DNA of 64,000 bases from Bacillus massiliigorillae. GTDB taxonomy: Bacteria > Bacillota > Bacilli > Bacillales > DSM-1321. The notes under the pieces were generated by a model. It searched no databases. It saw nothing but the letters and a program-made list of their open reading frames with translations, and was not told the DNA's origin. Location: positions 1,458,989 to 1,522,988 of the forward strand of contig NZ_HG428741.1 in assembly GCF_000380245.2 (NCBI RefSeq). The letters run 5' to 3'. The position numbers were made by a program, and so were the translations under genes. Shown piece by piece: positions 34,644 through 43,829 of the stretch; position 1 is the stretch's first letter; each line of letters begins with the position of its first letter.

Positions 34644-36623
34644 TTATTTAGCTATATTTAATGGCTCTATAAACTTTTCAAATTGGTCTCCTTCTGCTAC
34701 ATAGCCATATTTCTCATCATTACTATCTGATAGAATTTTATGCCATGTATAATCAGATTTCTTTTCACTGGAAAGAGAGGCAATAACAGAATACATTACT
34801 TTATACGTATATAATTTTGTTGCTGAACTGTTTGGTTCTGAACGTACATTTAATTGCTGTGCGCTTGGTGAAACTACATTATATAGTTTATAAGGATTGG
34901 TATTATTAATAAAATCCTTACCACCCATATCTAAGTCCAAGCTATATAAATGTCCTGCAATTTTTTGACCCCAGTATGGATCGGTTGTATATCGAACATT
35001 TACGCCTCTGTATTTATTTCCTAAATTTGCTCCATTCGCATAACCGCCATCAGCAGGAATATAATTTTTATTTAATACTGATGTTGCTAGATCTGCAATG
35101 CTATCTTGCGGATTAGCATAAGTTTTGCCAGCATCTACAACACTATCATAGACTTCCATACCAAATAGGTTTTTCTTATTTTGAGCTTTGTTACTCATTC
35201 CATAATCACTTTCATGAATCGCTTGTGCCAAAAGCATTAATGCATTTAGCTTATATTTTGATTCAGCTTCCTTAAAGGATTTTCCTAAACCAAGCAGTTT
35301 ACTTTTCGTAGTAGCATCCTTATATTGAGGATACCCTTTTGGATCTTTTTTATAAAGAGCTTCGCGGGAAGCTAGTCTATTTTTGATAATTTGTTCTAAT
35401 TCAGTCGCATTATAATTTGTAGTTGTTCTAAATGGTAAGACGTTAAAGTATTGGTAAACACTCGCGACGCTTGTTCCATTTTTATCTGTGAAATTCACAC
35501 CGTCTCTACTGTAATATTTACCTCCTATTGTGAAAGAAGCAGGAGCCTTTCCATAAAACACTTGTGGACTTTTTGTTTTAGAGATTGGATTGTAAATATT
35601 CAAAAAGAGATTTCTTTTATCATCCACTGAATAGTACGTTCTATTTGCATCTACTACTTCAGGTAGTAAATATGCTTCAGAATACTTTACATAGCCATCT
35701 TGCCCCGCAATATTAACTCGAATACTCGTTGCATTAGATGAAACGTATTCCATTTCTGAACCATAAGACATACCTAACTTGACTTTTTGAAATTGTGCAG
35801 TGGTATAAACATTAGTCTCTTTACCGCTGTTAGCTTTCGCAACAACGATTCCTTTATTCATTTTTACAATCATACCATTATATGAAATTACTTGATTCGA
35901 AGCAGTACCGAAATTTTTATCAGCCTCTTCAAAATTTTTATATACCTTGTTAGTAGGCTTTACTATTTCGCTAGAGTCAATTGCCCCAATAGTATATACA
36001 TCTTTTTCTGGTTCAGGAGTTGGCGTCGTATTATTCTCAGCCACACCTAACATACGGTTAATGAATGCAGCCGCTTGATTTCTTTGTGCATTCTCTTTTG
36101 GTTTAAATTCATTTGTTGGATATCCAAGTATGATTTTATAAGCTACCATATTGGCTACCGCTTTTCTTGAATCTGATGATGAAAGCAGATTACTATCTTT
36201 AAAAGTAAGTGAGATAGTTTTTTGTTCAATTTTCAGATAGTTCATTGCTCGATTCATCATTAACGACATTTGTTCTCTTGTAATATTTTGTTTAGGTAAA
36301 AAAGTCTTGGACGTTGTTCCATTAACAATACCCGCTTTAGCTGCAGCATTAATACCAGGTGCATAAATAGACTTTGAATTTACATCATTGAATTGATTTG
36401 GGCCACTTGGTAGTTTTAATGCATTACTAATATATGTTGCGAATTCTTCTCTGGTTATAATTCCAGTATCAGTAGGATAGACTCCTTTTTCATTTTTAAT
36501 GACAACACCCTGATTAATCATTTTTTTCCATTCTTGATCAAGTCCAGCTGCAGAGGTTTGGTTGCTTGGTAAAAGTAAAACAATTAGCAAAGTACTCATA
36601 AGAAATAATGCGATTTTCTTCAT
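34644..36623 (-). CDS. S-layer-homology-domain autolysin (beta-N-acetylglucosaminidase)
   Basis: 659 residues. Signal peptide (residues 1-25, cleavage near TSAAG), then three SLH domains (about 30-195: INQGVV, FNDV, AKAGIVNGTT, REQMSLMMNRAM, RNQAAAFINRML), a Pro/Glu linker, two regions with SH3-like character (about 235-330), a glucosaminidase domain (about 405-570: AQAIHESDYGMS with the likely catalytic Glu, NLFGMEVYDS) and a C-terminal SH3-like segment (LNVRSEPNSSA). SLH domains bind pyruvylated cell-wall polymer, and the enzyme cuts glycan strands at the surface. Likely role: wall turnover or cell separation. Confidence 0.88.
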   Translation of the reverse strand: MKKIALFLMSTLLIVLLLPSNQTSAAGLDQEWKKMINQGVVIKNEKGVYPTDTGIITREEFATYISNALKLPSGPNQFNDVNSKSIYAPGINAAAKAGIVNGTTSKTFLPKQNITREQMSLMMNRAMNYLKIEQKTISLTFKDSNLLSSSDSRKAVANMVAYKIILGYPTNEFKPKENAQRNQAAAFINRMLGVAENNTTPTPEPEKDVYTIGAIDSSEIVKPTNKVYKNFEEADKNFGTASNQVISYNGMIVKMNKGIVVAKANSGKETNVYTTAQFQKVKLGMSYGSEMEYVSSNATSIRVNIAGQDGYVKYSEAYLLPEVVDANRTYYSVDDKRNLFLNIYNPISKTKSPQVFYGKAPASFTIGGKYYSRDGVNFTDKNGTSVASVYQYFNVLPFRTTTNYNATELEQIIKNRLASREALYKKDPKGYPQYKDATTKSKLLGLGKSFKEAESKYKLNALMLLAQAIHESDYGMSNKAQNKKNLFGMEVYDSVVDAGKTYANPQDSIADLATSVLNKNYIPADGGYANGANLGNKYRGVNVRYTTDPYWGQKIAGHLYSLDLDMGGKDFINNTNPYKLYNVVSPSAQQLNVRSEPNSSATKLYTYKVMYSVIASLSSEKKSDYTWHKILSDSNDEKYGYVAEGDQFEKFIEPLNIAK

Positions 36624-37105
36624 AACTATACTCCTTTCAATGTTAAATACACTATACCTTAAGTTTTTAAGCTATTATTCTAGTATCTAGTTAAAATTTT
36701 AAATATTGTGTCAATTAACTATATGATAACTTGAGATTCTTTTAAAAACAATGAATTGAATATGATTTACATGTAATAAAAATCAGAAAATTATAATAAT
36801 TAATCTCTGTTTAGTTATATTAACAGTTCATTTTAAGAATTATGTTTGGGTTCATGAGAAGATGTAATAAAGGTAGCAACGGGTGGAACATTTCGTTTAG
36901 ATCTATAGATTAAGAGAAACAAATCTTCTTATCTTTGCATTTGTCTACCTGAATTCTATATGAGTATATATGGTTTTACATAAAGATTGACGGTGGTTGT
37001 GTATTTGGTGAACGTTAAATGCAATTGTAATGAATGAAAAAGGTGAGATATTAGTAAACTTTAGTGTAATAGATTGATTATATGAAAAAGGATTGAAAAC
37101 GAATT
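36624..37105. other. Gap with no recognisable gene
   Basis: AT-rich sequence between two leftward genes. It carries the leader of the autolysin gene on the minus strand. I see no repeat or RNA structure. A minus-strand open frame (36945-37166) runs into the next terminator and lacks a ribosome-binding site. Confidence 0.4.
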
Positions 37106-37165
37106 CGTTGAGACGAAAAAAGACGACCAGAAAGTAATTAATTATCACTTTTTGGGTCGCCCTCA
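37106..37165 (-). terminator. Terminator of the metallo-beta-lactamase-like gene
   Basis: Reading leftward, GGGCGACC pairs with GGTCGTC, with AAAGTGAT/ATTACTTT inside, ending in TTTTTT. Same family as 5907. Confidence 0.75.
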
Positions 37166-37169
37166 AGTA

Positions 37170-37955
37170 TTAATTATTATTGTATTGTTCAATAACATCT
37201 AAAGTATGTGGAAGTAAGCTAAAGTCTCCCCAAGTTTTATGCCCTGGTATAACAATTTTAGCGTTGCTATAAGTTGTTAATAGATTTCTCATTGTATTAG
37301 GCCAAGCTAACATGTTTGCCTCATCGATAATTCCAGTGTTCTGCTGTTCGAGAGCAAAGATCATATCTCCAAATAGCAGCTTGTACTGAGGTAGCCATAC
37401 TGTAATATTATCGGTTGTATGTGCCTCACCAGGGAAATAGGTTTCAATTTTTAAATCACCTATTTTTAATTTTGAAATATCTGAATTCAAAATAGGTTCT
37501 GGTGTTGGATAATTGAATTCTTTAGCTAACTTTACTACTTCTGGGGTGCTGATTGTTTTAATATTTTTATCAAGTAATGCTTGAATACCACCTATTCTGT
37601 CATATTTATGATGAGTAATAATAGCTAGCTTTATAGGCTTATGGAATTCATTTTGGATCATTTCTAATAATTGAGATGCCAATTGATTGTCCCAAGTTGC
37701 ATCTACTAAAACAATTCCTTTAGAAGTGTTAAGAACTAAGCCGTTCGCTGCGATTCGAAAACCATCAATTTCGGTATATGAAGTGTGAACCCACACTTTT
37801 TTATTGATTTTCGTTAGTATTACTGATTCATCTTTGTTTGTTATGACATTTTGTTTGAATTTTTGTTCTTGAGCAGATACAGGTGCACTGATACTCATCA
37901 GCACAACAATCAAACTAGTAAAGATAACGATAAAATATTTTTGAATACTCTTCAT
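37170..37955 (-). CDS. Subclass B1 metallo-beta-lactamase homologue with altered zinc site
   Basis: 261 residues with a signal peptide (cleavage near VSAQE, residue 28). Overall pattern matches BcII-type enzymes: WVHTSYTEIDGF, GIVLVDATWDN, AIITHHKYDRIGGI, PGEAHTTDNITVWLPQYKLLFG, IPGHKTWGD. Zinc ligands are not all present. His115, Asp119, His179 and His239 remain, but the second His of HxHxD is Lys117, and the active-site Cys position reads GDM (Asp197/Met198). The usual Lys-Ser after the Cys is also gone. A secreted protein that is probably not a normal beta-lactamase. ATG at 37955 follows AAAGGTGG. Confidence 0.82.
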   Translation of the reverse strand: MKSIQKYFIVIFTSLIVVLMSISAPVSAQEQKFKQNVITNKDESVILTKINKKVWVHTSYTEIDGFRIAANGLVLNTSKGIVLVDATWDNQLASQLLEMIQNEFHKPIKLAIITHHKYDRIGGIQALLDKNIKTISTPEVVKLAKEFNYPTPEPILNSDISKLKIGDLKIETYFPGEAHTTDNITVWLPQYKLLFGDMIFALEQQNTGIIDEANMLAWPNTMRNLLTTYSNAKIVIPGHKTWGDFSLLPHTLDVIEQYNNN

Positions 37956-38195
37956 AAAAGTAACCACCTTTCTACATCTTAGCCATTATATAGAAGGATA
38001 TGTTAGTTTTCAACTTATTAACTATAATTTTCTAAATGAGGTTAATAAGATGGTTGTCTAAGATATTTAAATATTAAAGAGACTAAGATTGAATATGTTC
38101 ATTGTAGACAGACAATATGGCAAAGGATAAAAATTATATTTTTCTATCTCTCAAAAGATTAGTTAATTTTTTTATGCCAAATAATGTGCAGTTAA

Positions 38196-38229
38196 TCTTC
38201 ATCTGAGATTCATATGTGTTTGTTATAAT
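38196..38229 (+). promoter_or_regulatory. Direct-repeat motif and promoter of the two-component operon
   Basis: TCTTCATCTGAGATTCATA contains two TTCAT units spaced 11 bp apart, followed by TTTGTTATAAT with TATAAT at 38224-38229. The same motif occurs before the ABC exporter operon (40643), which makes it the likely binding site of the response regulator. It takes the place of a -35 box, as expected for activation. Confidence 0.6.
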
Positions 38230-38252
38230 TAGGAAAAAAGAGGAGCTATAGG

Positions 38253-38915
38253 ATGCGAATATTATTTTTAGAAGATGAACCGACGATTCAAGAGGTTTTA
38301 ACTGAATATATGAAGATGCAAAACTATAAGGTTAGCCCTGTTGCTGATGGAGAAGAAGCAATACAGTTATTAGAATCATCACAGTTTGATTTAGCGGTTC
38401 TAGACATTATGGTTCCCCAAAAAAGTGGCTTGGAAGTGCTTCAATATATTAGAGAGAACAAACCGCAGTTAGCAACGATTATGCTAACGGCTCTAGAAGA
38501 TGAACAAACACAAATAAAAGCGTTTAATTTATATGCAGATGATTATGTTGTCAAACCAGTATCACCGATTATTTTATTGAAACGGATGGAAGCAATATTA
38601 AGAAGAACAAAAAGACATGGAGAACAAGAGGCTTCAGAACAAGGATTATGTATTTATGATGAATCTTTTCAAGTTTTTTATAACGGAAAAGATTTAAATT
38701 TAACTTTAAGTGAATTTCTATTGCTGCAATCTTTAAAAAAAGAACCAAATCGAGTATTTACAAGGGAACAATTGATTATGAAAATATTCAATGAAGATTA
38801 TATTGGAAACGATCGTATTATTGATGCTCACGTAAAAAATTTACGGAAGAAGCTACCTAAAAAATACATAAAAACAATCATCGGTGTTGGCTATCAGTTT
38901 AATCGGGAGGAATAG
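38253..38915 (+). CDS. OmpR-family response regulator (exporter-linked)
   Basis: 220 residues. The receiver domain has the acidic pair at residues 7-8, phospho-acceptor Asp51 (LAVLDIMVPQKSG) and Lys in DYVVKPVSP; the winged helix covers about 130-218 (LTLSEFLLLQSLKKEPNRVFTREQL, RIIDAHVKNLRKKLP). The kinase gene begins three bases after its stop, and an ABC-2 exporter follows. The group resembles regulator-kinase-ABC modules that respond to antimicrobial peptides. The shared promoter motif suggests that it activates both itself and the exporter. Confidence 0.87.
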   Translation: MRILFLEDEPTIQEVLTEYMKMQNYKVSPVADGEEAIQLLESSQFDLAVLDIMVPQKSGLEVLQYIRENKPQLATIMLTALEDEQTQIKAFNLYADDYVVKPVSPIILLKRMEAILRRTKRHGEQEASEQGLCIYDESFQVFYNGKDLNLTLSEFLLLQSLKKEPNRVFTREQLIMKIFNEDYIGNDRIIDAHVKNLRKKLPKKYIKTIIGVGYQFNREE

Positions 38916-38917
38916 TG

Positions 38918-40477
38918 ATGGGTCTAACAAGAAAAACATTTTTGTATAGTATGATCGTTTCAGCTATAATGGTGGCTTTTGTTATAGGATACTTTGCGTT
39001 TATGTTGCCATCACTATATGTAGATCATATGAAAAACAGCAATTATAATACAATCGTAGCTATTCAAAAAGGATATATGAAGGACAGAAGTTATGATAAA
39101 TTAACGGTTAAAAACCCTACTAGTTTAGTGACGATAGAGATACCTCATAAGGGGAGTGAGTTTTATGTTACTAATAAGTTTTTTAAGGCGACTGTGAATA
39201 TAGAAGATAAACAATTACAAAGTATGATTGAAAAATTTAGGGGTTATGCAGATGATTCAGATAAATTAAAGGAAATAGACAAAGATACATTTGATTTTTC
39301 GCTAATCAAGAAAAAATTATTTTCTGAGGATGTATTGAAGAAGGATTTTCCTTTAAAATTCAAATTTGATATAAAAGATGCCCAAAATGAATTTCATGAA
39401 GAAACAACAAAGCTTCATCGAGTATCTGACGCGTTATTCGTGTATGAAGCTAATTCAGCAGATGAGACTAATCAGTATACGTCTTATATAGCAATGGGAA
39501 AAAGTGATAAATCTATGATTATTACTCTTCTTTCTGTTATGACGCCACAAATGGCAGAGATAAAGCCAATTATTTTTGGAAGCTTACCAATGATAGTAGC
39601 AGTTGTGTTTTTTATAGTGCTCATTCTTTCACAAGTGTTCGCGAAGAAAATCATCAATCCAATTATTCGTATGGCTAAATATGCTGATTCTGTAAAACGC
39701 GCAAAAAATTTAGAAATCGAGCCATTAAAAATTACAGGAAATGATGAAATAGGTGAGCTAGGTAGAACGCTAAATGAGCTTTATGAACAGCTACGGGAGA
39801 ATTACATACAATTAGAGCAAAAGAATATTTCACTAGCGGAAGAGAATAAAAGACAGGAAGTGTTTTTAAGAGCGTCCTCTCATCAGTTAAAGACACCTAT
39901 TACAGCGGCATTATTATTAATAGACAGTATGGTAAATGAGATAGGAAAATATAAAAATATAAAAGAGTATTTGCCACAGGTAAAAGGACAGCTCCAATCA
40001 ATGAGAATGATTGTAGAAAATATTTTATATTTAAACCATTGTGTTGATGAATTACAAATGGAATCTGTTTCTATCGAAGAAGTTGTACAAGAGCAATTAT
40101 ATGCTTATGAAATTCAAATGGCAGATAAAGGTTTGACTGTTAGTCAAGAGGGATCAATGGCATTGGTACAAACAGATAGAGAAATAATGAAGAAAATAAT
40201 CGATAATTTACTTTCTAATGCTGTTCAATATACACCCTTAGGAGAAAAAATTGAAATTATTTTTGCAGACAAACAGATCTCTATTAAAAATTATGGAACA
40301 TTCATTGAGGAAGAATTACTGCCGCATATTTATGAACCATTTGTTAGTAGTAATACAAAGAACAAAGGGCATGGATTAGGGCTTTATGTTATTTCCTATT
40401 ATGCAAAATTGTTAGGTTGTGAAATAAAGATTACTAATATTGATGGAGGCGTTCAAGCGAAGCTTCTATTTTCATAA
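38918..40477 (+). CDS. Sensor histidine kinase (exporter-linked)
   Basis: 519 residues. The first membrane helix (about 8-30), an extracellular region of about 170 residues, a second helix (about 215-240), HAMP (about 240-295), a coiled linker, then the H-box with SSHQLKTPI (the phospho-accepting His) and the ATPase domain with N box (DNLLSNAVQYTP) and GHGLGLYV. The large extracellular loop indicates an external ligand. ATG at 38918 is seven bases after GGGAGG; a GTG one codon earlier is possible. Confidence 0.86.
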   Translation: MGLTRKTFLYSMIVSAIMVAFVIGYFAFMLPSLYVDHMKNSNYNTIVAIQKGYMKDRSYDKLTVKNPTSLVTIEIPHKGSEFYVTNKFFKATVNIEDKQLQSMIEKFRGYADDSDKLKEIDKDTFDFSLIKKKLFSEDVLKKDFPLKFKFDIKDAQNEFHEETTKLHRVSDALFVYEANSADETNQYTSYIAMGKSDKSMIITLLSVMTPQMAEIKPIIFGSLPMIVAVVFFIVLILSQVFAKKIINPIIRMAKYADSVKRAKNLEIEPLKITGNDEIGELGRTLNELYEQLRENYIQLEQKNISLAEENKRQEVFLRASSHQLKTPITAALLLIDSMVNEIGKYKNIKEYLPQVKGQLQSMRMIVENILYLNHCVDELQMESVSIEEVVQEQLYAYEIQMADKGLTVSQEGSMALVQTDREIMKKIIDNLLSNAVQYTPLGEKIEIIFADKQISIKNYGTFIEEELLPHIYEPFVSSNTKNKGHGLGLYVISYYAKLLGCEIKITNIDGGVQAKLLFS

Positions 40478-40642
40478 GGTATATTTGTCATTAGGAATCC
40501 CTTTCAACATTTTGTGACATCCAGTCAAAATAAGTGGTGATAACAGCTGCTAAGAACTCGTCATGTACTCAAGGGGAGATGAATGAAAACGTTCATAAAG
40601 AAACTCTTTATGAAGAAGAAGTATTAAAACAAATGCATATAG

Positions 40643-40676
40643 TCTTCATCTGAAATTCATACGCATTTGTTAATGT
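40643..40676 (+). promoter_or_regulatory. Shared direct-repeat motif before the ABC exporter
   Basis: TCTTCATCTGAAATTCATA, nearly identical to 38196-38214, with two TTCAT units 11 bp apart, followed by GCATTTGTTAATGTAAT. The -10 is weak. The gap from 40478 also holds a short remnant ORF (MNENVHKETLYEEEV) without other support. Confidence 0.6.
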
Positions 40677-40733
40677 AATTGTAAGGATAACAAATGAATA
40701 GATGATCTATACAGATGGGAGGAAGTGACAGGG

Positions 40734-41621
40734 ATGTTAGTGACAATTAAGCATTTACACGTTCAATATGGTAAACAAGTAGCACTTAACATTGAAAAAC
40801 CAATTGAATTCGAACAAGGAGAACGAATAGGGATTATTGGCTCTAATGGTGCTGGAAAGACAACGTTTGTAAAATCAATTCTTGGATTGACTGATTATAA
40901 AGGAAGTATTAATACGCAACTTCAGCCAGAAGAAATGGCTGTTCATATGCAGCAAAATAATTATGTGAGCACGATGAGTGTAAAACATATTATGGAAACT
41001 CTCTTATGCACAAAGATTAAGAAAAATAAACAGTTACAGGATTTGATTTCATTTTTCGATTTTGAGGGATGCTTAAAGAAAAAATTTTCCGCACTTTCAG
41101 GAGGGCAAAAGCAAAGACTGACAATAATTATGGTAATGATTCAGGATGCGCCGCTTACCTTTTTTGATGAGGTAACTTCGGGTCTTGATTTTGAAACAAG
41201 ACAGAAATTGATGGAAAAGTTAGTGCAATGGTATGAAAATAAAAAAACGACACTTTGCGTTGTCTCTCATTATTATGAGGAATTAGAACAATTAGTAGAT
41301 AAAATCTTAATTTTAGAGAAAGGAAAGGTCGTAGCTTTTGGGGGAAAAGAAGAGCTATTTCATACGTATTGCGGAAATGCCATTATTACTGTTGATAACA
41401 ATGTTAAAAATGAACAATTAACAGCTGTGTTTCCAAAATTAAAGGCACCCAATCATTTAATTGCTTTATCTTGTAAAGATAGAGAGATTGAAGGAGAAAT
41501 TACATCATTGTTAATTCAAAACGATATAAACTTTAAGAGAAGTAATAATGATATTGAAATTATGTCTATTAATGCAAAGGAATCATTTTACGAGAAAGGA
41601 GAAGTGCGTCATGAAGGGTAA
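40734..41621 (+). CDS. ABC-2 exporter ATP-binding protein
   Basis: About 295 residues. Walker A GSNGAGKTTF (about 34-43), signature LSGGQKQR (about 122-129), Walker B TFFDEV with the catalytic Glu, and H-loop VVSHYYEE. The C-terminal 70 residues are an extension without a clear domain. It energises the membrane protein encoded next. The ATG at 40734 fits the protein; the GGAGG site lies 11 bases upstream, and GTG at 40725 is too close to it. Drug, peptide or lantibiotic export is likely from the linked two-component system. Confidence 0.85.
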   Translation: MLVTIKHLHVQYGKQVALNIEKPIEFEQGERIGIIGSNGAGKTTFVKSILGLTDYKGSINTQLQPEEMAVHMQQNNYVSTMSVKHIMETLLCTKIKKNKQLQDLISFFDFEGCLKKKFSALSGGQKQRLTIIMVMIQDAPLTFFDEVTSGLDFETRQKLMEKLVQWYENKKTTLCVVSHYYEELEQLVDKILILEKGKVVAFGGKEELFHTYCGNAIITVDNNVKNEQLTAVFPKLKAPNHLIALSCKDREIEGEITSLLIQNDINFKRSNNDIEIMSINAKESFYEKGEVRHEG

Positions 41622-42381
41622 GAATTTTAGCGGGAGTTTAATTGTGTATGAAATGCGTAATATTATAGGGAATCCATTCGTTTCCTTTTTCGGGATTGTG
41701 TTTCCTATTTTAATGTCTTTTCTTATAACGAAGGCTGTTGCAAGTGAAGTGCCGAAAGCGATGGTACCAGAAGTAAATACAAGTGTATTTATTACAATGA
41801 GCTTAATCATTCCAATGGCGATTATCTTGCTCGGCTATGCCGCAACGTATTCTCAAGAGTTAGAGAAGGAAATACCAATTCGGATGAGATTGTTTGGATT
41901 TCGAGAAAGAACTGTTATAACAGCCAAGATTATTGCCCAGCTACTAGTGATGACATTTGCTCTTATTATTTATGTTGTAGCTGATTTCCTCTTCCTTGAT
42001 CTACAAACACCGAAACTTAGTTCAGCACTTATCTTGCTTGTCTGTTTATATTTACTAGGAATCTTCTTTTTTGTTTTGGCACATGGACTTTCTAATATTT
42101 TTAAAAAATTTGGCCCGACTTATTGTGTAGCAATGGTGCTCTATTTTGGGATTATGATTTTATGTGGCATGATGGGGGTTACAATGGAGAACTTGCCAGA
42201 GGCATTACAGGCAGTAGCCAAGACCCTTCCGATGAGTTATATTAGCAGGGACTTTATCGATTTCTGGCAGAAAGGTAGCTACAATTTCGTTCCACTTATT
42301 CAAGCATTTTTATTCTTTGGAGCAGTTTCAGGTATTGTGTTAGCGGTATCTATTTATAGGGATAGACGGGTTGTAAAGTAG
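41611..42381 (+). CDS. ABC-2 type exporter membrane protein
   Basis: 256 residues with six hydrophobic segments, of the ABC-2 permease build (TYSQELEKEIPIRMRLFG between the second and third helices; GMMGVTMENLPEALQAVAKTLPMSY in the late loop, a typical ABC-2 pattern). ATG at 41611 follows AAAGGAG by nine bases; the start overlaps the ATPase gene by 11 bases, so the two are coupled. It forms the transmembrane path. A short segment follows to a strong terminator. Confidence 0.84.
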   Translation: MKGKNFSGSLIVYEMRNIIGNPFVSFFGIVFPILMSFLITKAVASEVPKAMVPEVNTSVFITMSLIIPMAIILLGYAATYSQELEKEIPIRMRLFGFRERTVITAKIIAQLLVMTFALIIYVVADFLFLDLQTPKLSSALILLVCLYLLGIFFFVLAHGLSNIFKKFGPTYCVAMVLYFGIMILCGMMGVTMENLPEALQAVAKTLPMSYISRDFIDFWQKGSYNFVPLIQAFLFFGAVSGIVLAVSIYRDRRVVK

Positions 42382-42463
42382 AAGAGAAAAGATTTAATGA
42401 TACAAATCTCCATGGAACAGCAATAAAGCGTGCTGGTTTATTTAGTGATATCAACTTATTTAA

Positions 42464-42497
42464 AAGTCTCCTCTCATTTGAGTGGAGGTTTTTTTCA
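42464..42497 (+). terminator. Terminator after the exporter operon
   Basis: CTCCTCTCA pairs with TGAGTGGAG, followed by seven T. Confidence 0.8.
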
Positions 42498-42559
42498 ACA
42501 AAGAAAATGATATTATTGATATAGTAAAGTGAACAGTAAATTAACATGGGGATGGTATT

Positions 42560-42928
42560 ATGAATAACTATAAATCTATTTTTAAAACTAATAATATGAA
42601 AGAAATGAATGAATCTTACGCTGTATATTATTTTCCTGAATTCCAAACGATGGCAATGATGATTGTTGAAAATGAAAAGGATGTAGAGTTTCATGGATTT
42701 CAAATAAACTTGGTAAATGATTCACAAGACGGAGAGGTTTTCTATTTTACGATTGATTATTCGAGAGATGATAAAGAACTTCCTATTATTAAAATTAAAG
42801 GCACCCAAAAAGCGGATACAAAAGAACCTTTAAAAATTATATTAGAGTATTTAACAAAAGATGGTGTTAGTAAAGAAGAATATGCTCTTTTTGAAGATGG
42901 GGATTATTTTTTTAATAAAGCAAACTAA
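42560..42928 (+). CDS. Hypothetical acidic protein
   Basis: 122 residues, soluble, no signal peptide, no cysteine. Predicted beta-rich segments (SYAVYYFPEF, VEFHGFQINLV, GEVFYFTIDYSRDD) and an acidic C-terminus. I do not recognise the family. The ATG follows GGGGATGG about eight bases upstream. It lies between the exporter operon terminator and a truncated globin sensor gene and seems monocistronic. Confidence 0.6.
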   Translation: MNNYKSIFKTNNMKEMNESYAVYYFPEFQTMAMMIVENEKDVEFHGFQINLVNDSQDGEVFYFTIDYSRDDKELPIIKIKGTQKADTKEPLKIILEYLTKDGVSKEEYALFEDGDYFFNKAN

Positions 42929-43063
42929 TATTGTGTAATAAGGGAAGTTTTTCTAAAATAACACAAAAATGTAATAATTATTAGCGTTTATACCCATTAT
43001 AGTATGAGTTTCTTTGATATAATTTACATGTTTTTCATACATTGTAAACTTGGGGGAAGGGTA

Positions 43064-43645
43064 ATGCTTTTAACAGAGGAAAAAATAATAGATGAGATTG
43101 ATACATTTAATGAATCGGGAGTTCATATAAGTGTTGGAGATAATATTGATTTACAAAAACAAATCCAAATGATTGATTTAAGATATGAAGATTTACAAAT
43201 TGTTCATTGTATTAGAGATACGGTTGTCCAACATATCGATGATTTAGTAAATGAATTTTACAAAATTATTGCTGTTGAATCATCCTTAATTGAAATCATA
43301 CAAAATCATAGTAGTATCGATCGATTGAAGCGAACACTTCGACAACATATTATTGAATTGTTTGATGGACATATTGATGAGCAATTTATAAATAAGAGGA
43401 AAATAATTGCCGAGGTTCATGTGCAAATTGGATTAAAGCCTAAGTGGTATATGAGTGCCTTCCAGAGTATTTTTTTATCACTAATTCAAATAATGAATGA
43501 ATCAATCAAGGATAAAGGATTATGTGTACGATCAATTGAATCAATATCAAAGTTAGTAAATCTTGAACAACAAATTGTTTTAGATGCATATGAGAGAGTA
43601 GCTGCCAAAATCAAGATGCAAGATGATGTAATAGTGAAAATGTAA
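43064..43645 (+). CDS. Globin-coupled sensor, globin domain only
   Basis: 193 residues, closely related to the first 190 residues of the HemAT at 32626. Haem-proximal His119 (IIAEVHVQIGLKPKWYMSAFQS) and distal Tyr66 (EFYKI) are kept, so oxygen and haem binding should be possible. The signalling domain is missing: the frame stops at 43645, and a piece of methyl-accepting domain lies decayed at 43830. ATG at 43064 follows GGGGGAAGGG. It could be a stand-alone globin or the front part of a broken second HemAT. Confidence 0.78.
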   Translation: MLLTEEKIIDEIDTFNESGVHISVGDNIDLQKQIQMIDLRYEDLQIVHCIRDTVVQHIDDLVNEFYKIIAVESSLIEIIQNHSSIDRLKRTLRQHIIELFDGHIDEQFINKRKIIAEVHVQIGLKPKWYMSAFQSIFLSLIQIMNESIKDKGLCVRSIESISKLVNLEQQIVLDAYERVAAKIKMQDDVIVKM

Positions 43646-43707
43646 AACTACTATATATGGGAAGTGTATCTTTTTGAAAGAAAATTGTATAAAGTTATGA
43701 GAAAAAA

Positions 43708-43746
43708 TAATCTCCAACTCAATGAGTGAAGGGGATTATTTTTTGT
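43708..43746 (+). terminator. Terminator after the globin-only gene
   Basis: AATCTCC...GGGGATT with AACTCAATGAGTGAA in between, then TTTTTTG. Sequence resembles the hairpin at 34605. Confidence 0.6.
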
Positions 43747-43829
43747 TTTAAAACGACAAACATTTCTACAATCGTTAATCAAAAAAAATTCATTTCATAC
43801 GCTAAAGATAATTTGTTAGCGTCACAATC

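Noticed and set aside
36945..37166. 73-codon minus-strand ORF
   Set aside because: It overlaps the terminator of the adjacent gene and lacks a ribosome-binding site.
40585..40656. Short ORF beginning MNENVHKETLYEEE
   Set aside because: It overlaps the putative regulator-binding motif and ends there; more likely a remnant than a gene.
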